Shown here: piece by piece, positions 44,268-50,128 of the stretch
Position numbering within the stretch: position 1 is the first letter of the stretch
Layout: each line of letters starts with the position of its first letter
DNA from: Baaleninema simplex PCC 7105
GTDB lineage: Bacteria; Cyanobacteriota; Cyanobacteriia; Cyanobacteriales; Geitlerinemataceae
Length of the DNA stretch: 50,128 bases
Direction: 5' to 3'
Assembly: GCF_000332355.1 (NCBI RefSeq)
Contig: NZ_KB235958.1
Location: forward strand, 255,114-305,241
The notes under the pieces: model-generated
Database searches by the model: none
Seen by the model: only the letters and a program-made list of their open reading frames with translations
Told to the model about the DNA's origin: nothing
Position numbers and translations under genes: made by a program

Positions 44268-45107
44268 ATGCCCGAACGCTGTCCCAGACCCAATCAGCGC
44301 GTTGCCCTCGTCGTTCAGTACGTCGGACGCGGCTTTTATGGATGGCAGCGTCAACCGCAGCATCGCACCGTTCAGGAAGACCTCGAAACCACGATCGCTT
44401 CCCTCGCGGGGCATCCCGTGACCGTCCACGCCGCCGGACGAACCGATACCGGCGTCCATGCAGCGGCACAGGTGGCACACTTCGACGTCAACAGTCCCAT
44501 TCCGGCTCGCAAATGGGCAGTCGTGTTAAACAACCACCTCCCCGACGGCATTCTCGTGCGAGCCTCTGCCCCAGTGAGCTTCGACTGGCACGCCCAGTTT
44601 TCCGCCACGTGGCGTCGCTATCGCTATACCTTGTATACCGAAGCCCGCCCTAACTTGTTCGTCGATCCCTTCGTTTGGCATTACTATCGCGAACCCATCG
44701 ACGAAACGGCGATTCGCAGCGCCCTGACGCCCCTCCTCGGACGCCATCACCTCTCGGCGTTCCGACGAGCTGGCTCCAACCGCGCCCATTCCTGGGTTGA
44801 CGTTCAGGACGTTTTGTGCTATCGTCGCGGGCCGTTCGTGACGGTCGAAGTTCAAGCCAGTGGGTTTCTCTACGGCATGATGCGCCTGTTGGTGGGTATG
44901 CTCGTTCAAGTCGGAACCGGACGGCGTGCGATCGAGGAATTCCACCACATCTGGAAAAACGAACGGCGCGAAGCCGTCAAATACGCGGCACCGGCCAAAG
45001 GACTCTGTTTCCTGGCCGTGGGCTATCCCGACTCGCCGTTTCCCCCCGAAGCGCGATCGAACGCCATGCCACACTTCGCATTCGACCCCTTACCGATTAG
45101 CTGTTAG
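44268..45107 (+). CDS. truA: tRNA pseudouridine(38-40) synthase
   Basis: 279 residues from ATG at 44268, 25 bases after the rplQ stop; an upstream start at 44205 would overlap rplQ. VQYVGRGFYGWQRQPQHRTV, then AAGRTDTGVHAAAQVAHFDV with the catalytic aspartate in GRTDTGVHA, and SGFLYGMMRLLVGMLVQVG. Modifies the anticodon arm of many tRNAs. Part of the ribosomal unit. Confidence 0.97.
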   Translation: MPERCPRPNQRVALVVQYVGRGFYGWQRQPQHRTVQEDLETTIASLAGHPVTVHAAGRTDTGVHAAAQVAHFDVNSPIPARKWAVVLNNHLPDGILVRASAPVSFDWHAQFSATWRRYRYTLYTEARPNLFVDPFVWHYYREPIDETAIRSALTPLLGRHHLSAFRRAGSNRAHSWVDVQDVLCYRRGPFVTVEVQASGFLYGMMRLLVGMLVQVGTGRRAIEEFHHIWKNERREAVKYAAPAKGLCFLAVGYPDSPFPPEARSNAMPHFAFDPLPISC

Positions 45108-45113
45108 TTCCCC

Positions 45114-45572
45114 ATGAGTACCAAAACCTACGTTCCTCCCGTCGATTCGATCGATCGCAAGTGGTACGTCATCGACGCCGCCGACCAACGGCTCGGACGC
45201 CTCGCCAGCGAAATCGCGAAAATCCTCAGAGGAAAAAACAAACCGAACTTTACCCCCCACATGGACGCCGGTGACTTCGTCGTTGTCGTCAACGCCGAAA
45301 AAGTCCAAGTGACCGGGAAAAAACGCTTTCAAAAACTCTACCGTCGTCACTCCGGCCGTCCCGGCGGAATGAAAGTCGAAACCTTCGACAAACTGCAAAA
45401 CCGCATCCCCGAACGGATTATCGAAAAAGCCGTTAAAGGGATGTTGCCGAAAAACGCGCTCGGTCGGAAACTCTTTACCAAACTGAAAGTGTACGCCGGA
45501 CCCGAGCATCCCCACGAAGCTCAACAGCCTGAAGTGCTGACTGTCGATACCAATACTGGAGAACAAGGTTAA
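45114..45572 (+). CDS. rplM: 50S ribosomal protein L13
   Basis: 152 residues; [40 protein letters not shown] and [19 protein letters not shown]. Six bases after truA; its stop TAA shares one base with the rpsI ATG (TAATG), so the two are coupled. Confidence 0.99.
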   Translation: MSTKTYVPPVDSIDRKWYVIDAADQRLGRLASEIAKILRGKNKPNFTPHMDAGDFVVVVNAEKVQVTGKKRFQKLYRRHSGRPGGMKVETFDKLQNRIPERIIEKAVKGMLPKNALGRKLFTKLKVYAGPEHPHEAQQPEVLTVDTNTGEQG

Positions 45573-45985
45573 TGGAAGCCGTCGAACAACAAAACCGCGT
45601 CGTGTACTGGGGAACCGGACGCCGTAAAGCCTCCGTCGCCCGCGTCCGCCTGGTTCCGGGCGAAGGTAAATTGGTGGTCAACGGAAAACCCGGCGACCTC
45701 TACCTTCAATTCAACCCGTCTTACCTGTCCGCCACCCGCGCCCCCTTGGAGACCCTGGGTCTCGAGAACGAGTACGATATCCTCGTCAACGTTCGCGGCG
45801 GCGGACTGACCGGCCAAGCCGACTCCATTCGTCTCGGCGTGGCTCGCGCCCTGTGCAAGCTCGACCCGGACAACCGCCAACCCCTCAAAAGCGAAGGCTA
45901 TCTCACTCGGGATTCCCGCAGTAAGGAACGGAAAAAATACGGTTTGCGGAAAGCTCGCAAAGCCCCTCAATACTCCAAACGCTAA
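45572..45985 (+). CDS. rpsI: 30S ribosomal protein S9
   Basis: 137 residues; [40 protein letters not shown] and the terminal [16 protein letters not shown], whose last arginine touches P-site tRNA. Confidence 0.99.
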   Translation: MEAVEQQNRVVYWGTGRRKASVARVRLVPGEGKLVVNGKPGDLYLQFNPSYLSATRAPLETLGLENEYDILVNVRGGGLTGQADSIRLGVARALCKLDPDNRQPLKSEGYLTRDSRSKERKKYGLRKARKAPQYSKR

Positions 45986-46183
45986 CGTGTTTTTGCCAGT
46001 TCTCTCTTGTCTCGGGCCGATCGGTTGTTTTGGATTCGCGCGATCGCGGCAAGAGAGAATTCTCGTGAAGGCATCGTTGGAGAACGTCGCGTTAAACTTC
46101 GCGTTAAAATAAAAAAGCCGCCTCAAGCAGCTTTATCCCGCAACGTTTGTTGTCATCCCATCGCAGAAATCGAGGAAATCGTC

Positions 46184-46429
46184 ATGCCTAAAGAAGGTAT
46201 TCACCCCGAATGGTATCCCGAAGCCAAAGTCTACTGTAACGGTGAAGTCGTTACGACCGTAGGCGCGACTCAACCGGAAATTCACGTCGATGTTTGGTCG
46301 GGCAACCACCCCTTTTACACCGGCAACCAGAAGATTATCGACACCGAAGGACGAGTCGAACGTTTCTTGCGGAAGTACGGCATGATGGACACCAGTTCTC
46401 AAGAGCAAAAAGACTCTGGCGAAAAATAG
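46184..46429 (+). CDS. rpmE: 50S ribosomal protein L31, zinc-free type
   Basis: 81 residues from ATG at 46184 (MPKEGIHPEWYPEAKVYCNG). The frame is open 59 codons upstream without family resemblance. The zinc ligands of the C+ form are mostly lost: only Cys18 remains, and the place of the second pair reads VWSGNHPFYTGNQKI. About 200 non-coding bases precede it. Confidence 0.96.
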   Translation: MPKEGIHPEWYPEAKVYCNGEVVTTVGATQPEIHVDVWSGNHPFYTGNQKIIDTEGRVERFLRKYGMMDTSSQEQKDSGEK

Positions 46430-46527
46430 TTGGGTTGTCGTTTGGAACCTCACCTTTGCCGATCGATCTCGCTGTAGGTCGTTCGGTTCTCTTGCATTAA
46501 ACCTATCCACACAACTCCAACGACATC

Positions 46528-47637
46528 ATGGCCGAACGTTACCTGCTAGACAAACTCCAATCCGTCGAACAAACCTTCAACGAACTGACGCGACGGATGG
46601 CCGACCCCGACGTCGCCACCGACCCCAACGAGTTTCAGAAAGTGGCGAAAGCCCGCGCTTCTCTTGAAGAAACGGTGGCGACGTACCACCAATGGCAAGA
46701 CGCGGGTGAAGAACTCGTTGGCGCTCAGCAGGTTCTCAAGGAATCTTCCAGCGACCCGGAAATGCACGAAATGGCGGCGATGGAAGTCGAGGAACTTCAA
46801 GAGCGCCTGGTTCGATTGGAACAACGCCTCAAAATCCTGTTGCTGCCCCGCGACCCCAACGACGATAAAAATATTATGTTGGAAATTCGCGCGGGAACGG
46901 GCGGCGACGAAGCTTGTATTTGGGCGGGGGATTTGGTGCGGATGTACTCTCGCTACGCGGAAGGCCAAAGCTGGCAGGTGAAACTCGTCAGTGAATCGAC
47001 GGCGGATATGGGCGGGTTTAAAGAAGCTATTTTGGAAATTAAGGGCGATTCGGTCTACAGCAAACTGAAGTTCGAGGCGGGGGTTCACCGGGTACAGCGG
47101 GTTCCCGTCACTGAAGCGGGCGGCCGCGTGCATACGTCGACGGCGACGGTGGCTGTGATGCCGGAAGTGGACGATGTGGAAGTGAAAATCGACCCGAAAG
47201 ATTTGGAGATTTCTACGGCGCGATCGGGCGGTGCTGGCGGTCAAAACGTGAACAAGGTGGAAACTGCCGTCGATTTGCTGCACAAACCTACGGGAATTCG
47301 GATTTTCTGCACGGAAGAGCGATCGCAGCTTCAAAACCGCGAACGGGCGATGCAGATTTTGCGCGCGAAGTTGTACGAGATGAAGTTGCGGGAGCAACAG
47401 GAAGCTGTCACCTCCATGCGGCGATCGCAGGTGGGAACGGGGGCGCGATCGGAGAAAATTCGCACCTACAACTATAAGGACACCCGCGTCACCGATCACC
47501 GTCTCGGCCAGAACTTCAATCTCGACGGGATTCTCGAAGGAGACTTAGAAACCGTCGTACAATCTTGTATTACGCAAGACCAGCAGGAACGCTTAGAACA
47601 GTTAGCAGAAGCCACTACTGCGACGACTTCTGTGTAG
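46528..47637 (+). CDS. prfA: Peptide chain release factor 1
   Basis: 369 residues. GGQ at 237-239 in [19 protein letters not shown] is the catalytic loop; the stop-codon reading tripeptide is PVT at 193-195 (family: PxT, reads UAA and UAG). Last gene of the rightward unit, followed by a palindrome shared with the convergent moaB. Confidence 0.98.
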   Translation: MAERYLLDKLQSVEQTFNELTRRMADPDVATDPNEFQKVAKARASLEETVATYHQWQDAGEELVGAQQVLKESSSDPEMHEMAAMEVEELQERLVRLEQRLKILLLPRDPNDDKNIMLEIRAGTGGDEACIWAGDLVRMYSRYAEGQSWQVKLVSESTADMGGFKEAILEIKGDSVYSKLKFEAGVHRVQRVPVTEAGGRVHTSTATVAVMPEVDDVEVKIDPKDLEISTARSGGAGGQNVNKVETAVDLLHKPTGIRIFCTEERSQLQNRERAMQILRAKLYEMKLREQQEAVTSMRRSQVGTGARSEKIRTYNYKDTRVTDHRLGQNFNLDGILEGDLETVVQSCITQDQQERLEQLAEATTATTSV

Positions 47638-47720
47638 TACAAACGTCTGCGTAATACAAAAAACCGAAAAATTGTAGGTTGGCGTTAAGGGACGACATCC
47701 ATTGACCTAACCCCAATCTG

Positions 47721-47753
47721 AGAAACCTGGTATCTCCACGATGCCGGGTTTCT
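47721..47753. repeat. Intergenic palindrome, GAAACCCGGTATC type (copy 4); possible bidirectional terminator
   Basis: Arms AGAAACCTGGTATC and GATGCCGGGTTTCT (two G-T pairs) around TCCAC. It lies between the convergent prfA and moaB, two bases before the moaB stop. Confidence 0.83.
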
Positions 47754-47755
47754 GG

Positions 47756-48283
47756 CTATTCTGACAGGCGAGGCATCAACGACACGAGGTTACAGGGACG
47801 GTAGCGACTGTCTAGCTGCCAGCGTAAAATCTCGTCCCAGGCGTCGCGACAGGCTCCCGAGGACCCCGGTACGGCAAATAAATAGGTTCCAGCAGCAACA
47901 CCAGCCGTTGCCCGCGATTGCAACGCCGAGACGCCAATTTTCTGATAGCTGAGGTGACGGAACAACTCGCCGAAACCGGGAATTTCTTTTTCACAGACTT
48001 GTTGAAAGGCTTCGGGGGTCACGTCTCGTCCTGTAATTCCGGTTCCCCCCGTTGAAATGACGACATCGATGTCGGGGTTAGAAATCCAGGTTTTCAGGCG
48101 ATCGACGATCGCCTCGCAGTCGTCGGGAACGATCGCGCGATCGACGAGGTGGTGTCCCGTCTCGGAAATTAAATCCACGAAGACCTGTCCCGATTTATCC
48201 GTCTCGAGGGTTCGCGTATCCGATACCGTCAGCACAGCAATGTTGACGGGAACGAACGCCCTCGATTCATCAATACCTACCAT
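47756..48283 (-). CDS. moaB: Molybdopterin adenylyltransferase-like protein MoaB
   Basis: 175 residues. VNIAVLTVSDTRTLETDKSG, VVISTGGTGITGRDVTPEAF and LFAVPGSSGACRDAWDEIL are the MoaB/Mog motifs. The family adenylylates molybdopterin in molybdenum cofactor synthesis (needed for nitrate reductase, for example). A histidine kinase gene lies 29 bases upstream on the same strand. Confidence 0.94.
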   Translation of the reverse strand: MVGIDESRAFVPVNIAVLTVSDTRTLETDKSGQVFVDLISETGHHLVDRAIVPDDCEAIVDRLKTWISNPDIDVVISTGGTGITGRDVTPEAFQQVCEKEIPGFGELFRHLSYQKIGVSALQSRATAGVAAGTYLFAVPGSSGACRDAWDEILRWQLDSRYRPCNLVSLMPRLSE

Positions 48284-48312
48284 GTTCCTAGACTCGAAAA
48301 ATATCGCTCGGG

Positions 48313-49665
48313 TTATTGTAAAGGCAAACGAATCTCGAACGTTGCTCCGTCCCCAAATTTCGACGATAGCTTCAGCTCTCCACCGTGATTCTCCGTGATA
48401 ATTTGATAGGCGATCGCCAATCCTAACCCCGTTCCCTTTCCGGGGGGTTTAGTCGTAAAAAAGTTGTCAAAAATTCGCTGTTGGATCGCTTCGGGAATTC
48501 CGGGGCCGTTGTCGGTAATTCTCACGATCGCCCGTTCGTCATCGACGATTTCCGTAGTCAGCGTAATGCGAGGCGTTTCGGTCGAATTTTCCAAAGATTC
48601 TAGCGCATCGATGGCATTTCCAACCAGATTCATAAATACCTGACTGAGCTGTCCCGAATAGCATTTGACTAACGGCAAATCTCCGTACTGCTTGACTACC
48701 TCAACCCCTTTTTTGAGACGGTTACTTAAAATCAATAACGTGCTATCGAGACAATCATGTAAGTTAGCGAGTTTTCGGCTGCCGTGACCGACGTGAGAAA
48801 AGCTATACAAACTGCTGACGATCTGTGTCAGTCGCTCGGCACTGACTTTCATCGTGTCTAAAATTTTCGGTAAATCCTGCTTGAGAAAATCGAATTCGAG
48901 ATCGGCTTTGAGAGTTTCGATCTCCTCATTCTCGATATCGGACGATCTTTCGTAGGCGTTCGTCAACTCCATTAAATCTTCAAAATAGTTAATGAGAAAT
49001 CCTACATTTCCATTGATACAGTTAACAGGATTGCGAATTTCGTGTGCGACACCCGCCACCATGCGACCCAAACTCGACATTTTCTCCGTTTGCATCATTT
49101 GAGCTTTCGTTTGCTCGTTGAGGAGTTGAGTCGTGAGTTGGTGGATTTCCGATTGCGCGACGAGGAGCTGGTGAACGTCGAGAAGTCGATATTCGTTCGG
49201 CTCGATTTCAACGAGAATTGGTTCGTAAAGCAGTTCTGGCGGTCGTTGCAGCGATCGCCTCGCGGCCATAACGATGAGCGTCTCGCGTTGGCAGCACAGA
49301 ACCTCGGTGTGGGCGAAACTATATAGGGAAGCGATGGGACGACGGGAGAACAGTTCGACTCCGTAAGGACGACTCATGTGTTCGAGAAACCGCCGTCTCG
49401 AAACAACACCAACTAAATGACCGCGATCGACTAAAATCACACCCGGTAACAACGAGTCGAGATCGAAAAGCTTAACGACATCACGACCGGGGCGCGACAC
49501 GTCAATTTGACAGTCGTGTAATGAGAGTTCTGCGAGGGTTGAGTCTAAACTCAAGTTCGATTTGAACGAGTCAGACCGGATTAGAGAGGAAGATTCGATC
49601 GAGGAAAGGAGAGGAGCAGCCATTGCTAGAAACTTGTGAAAGCTTCGAGTATTTGTGTCGGACAC
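48313..49665 (-). CDS. Sensor histidine kinase with N-terminal CBS-like domain
   Basis: 450 residues. The N-terminal part (about 40-170) is CBS-like, with [20 protein letters not shown] and [20 protein letters not shown]; it has no membrane helix. A coiled linker (about 172-195) leads to the H-box [11 protein letters not shown] (H208), then N-box [15 protein letters not shown]1 DNGPGIP, F-box IFDNFFTTK and G2 [10 protein letters not shown]. All ATP-binding boxes are intact, so it should be an active, soluble kinase. Start is GTG at 49665, or ATG at 49623 (MAAPLLSS); the sequence does not decide. No response regulator lies beside it. Confidence 0.9.
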   Translation of the reverse strand: MSDTNTRSFHKFLAMAAPLLSSIESSSLIRSDSFKSNLSLDSTLAELSLHDCQIDVSRPGRDVVKLFDLDSLLPGVILVDRGHLVGVVSRRRFLEHMSRPYGVELFSRRPIASLYSFAHTEVLCCQRETLIVMAARRSLQRPPELLYEPILVEIEPNEYRLLDVHQLLVAQSEIHQLTTQLLNEQTKAQMMQTEKMSSLGRMVAGVAHEIRNPVNCINGNVGFLINYFEDLMELTNAYERSSDIENEEIETLKADLEFDFLKQDLPKILDTMKVSAERLTQIVSSLYSFSHVGHGSRKLANLHDCLDSTLLILSNRLKKGVEVVKQYGDLPLVKCYSGQLSQVFMNLVGNAIDALESLENSTETPRITLTTEIVDDERAIVRITDNGPGIPEAIQQRIFDNFFTTKPPGKGTGLGLAIAYQIITENHGGELKLSSKFGDGATFEIRLPLQ

Positions 49666-50128
49666 TACTAATATAAGTGTAGTTCGATCTAAGTCAAAAA
49701 AATCGATAATATCGATCGTTTCTTGATTTTTAATTTTTTTAATCTTTTATTAACCAAAAAATAACCTTAAATTTAAACAAACATGATAAGTAATAAATCT
49801 TGAATAAATTTGACGATCGCAAATTAAATTTTATTCAAAACAATAAATATTATCAAAACATAAAATTGCAACATAAAATCACAAAAAAATACGTTTTAAC
49901 GTTCTTCAATTCGAGTGTATTCTATTAATGTTTTCGTATCTATTGAGTACGATCTAGTGAATTTGCGCCAACTTTACCAAAGTAAAGACTGGTTCCCAAA
50001 AAACTTAAACTTTAACGATCGACGACAAAGAAGGTGTGATACGGAATCCGAATTTCAACGCTTCGACTTCGCTCGGACTCAAATACTGGTTTTGCCCAAC
50101 CCGACAAGTTCCTCTATCCCCCCAACCA
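49666..50128. other. AT-rich non-coding end of the window
   Basis: 463 bp with A/T runs (about 49680-49900), and no ORF or RNA gene I can support. It should contain the promoter of the leftward kinase gene. The last 18 bases (CTCTATCCCCCCAACCA) begin a copy of the element seen at 8911-8954. Confidence 0.6.

Noticed and set aside
46100-46150. Possible terminator between rpsI and rpmE
   Set aside because: The complementary arms (AAAGC/GCTTT) are too short and no U-tract follows.

Overview
The window looks like a piece of a filamentous-type cyanobacterial chromosome. The grounds are: very frequent HIP1 octamers (GCGATCGC, e.g. 873-880), an ndhN gene of the photosynthetic NDH-1 complex, a probable DHNA-CoA hydrolase of phylloquinone synthesis, several cyanobacteria-type proteins of unknown function (DUF3352, DUF2993, DUF3177 types), and a ribosomal super-operon in cyanobacterial order (no rpsJ, rpsN or rpmD inside, and truA-rplM-rpsI-rpmE-prfA following rplQ). 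No rRNA, tRNA, CRISPR array or prophage was recognised.

Region 1 (1-8827) is a glycan or cell-surface cluster. A leftward group holds a GT39-like membrane glycosyltransferase, two GT4-type enzymes (one cut by the window edge) and a DPM1-like GT2 enzyme. A rightward pair (GT4 and GT2, coupled by ATGA) follows. An intact IS4-type insertion sequence (1587-2868) sits inside a G-rich minisatellite of the leftward group and has an apparent 11-bp target duplication.

Region 2 (8828-29300) is a mosaic of single genes: a PNPOx-like protein, a small secreted protein, a 56-residue membrane protein not previously listed as an ORF, a menI-like thioesterase, two unknown membrane proteins, a cell-wall amidase, argS, a first adenylate kinase, dcd interrupted by an intein, thyX, a DUF3352 protein, a membrane-anchored cNMP-domain protein, era, DUF2993 and DUF3177 proteins, a lone HicB antitoxin-like gene, purU, a GGCT-fold protein and ndhN. 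dcd and thyX are neighbours and both act on the route to dTMP. The gaps carry several families of short repeats: palindromes with GATCCCCGGCATC or GAAACCCGGTATC arms, GGTTGGGT hairpins, pyrimidine minisatellites and 7- and 15-bp tandem repeats.

Region 3 (29301-47637) is the S10/spc/alpha ribosomal super-operon, rplC to rplQ, with secY, a second adk, infA, rpmJ and rpoA, then truA, rplM, rpsI, rpmE and prfA. A good sigma70-type promoter and a perfect 17-bp dyad lie in the long rplC leader. A terminator after infA and a TATAAT box before rpmJ suggest a second transcription unit. The L29 gene (rpmC) has an unusual acidic tail built from exact 60-bp repeats.

Region 4 (47638-50128) has moaB and a histidine kinase, both leftward and convergent to prfA, then an AT-rich non-coding end.

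The most notable items are the dcd intein with an HNH endonuclease placed in the enzyme's active-site loop, the repeat-extended L29, the membrane-anchored cNMP protein, the overlooked small membrane protein overlapping menI, and the palindrome families. I did not find a convincing new multi-gene defence or biosynthetic system.
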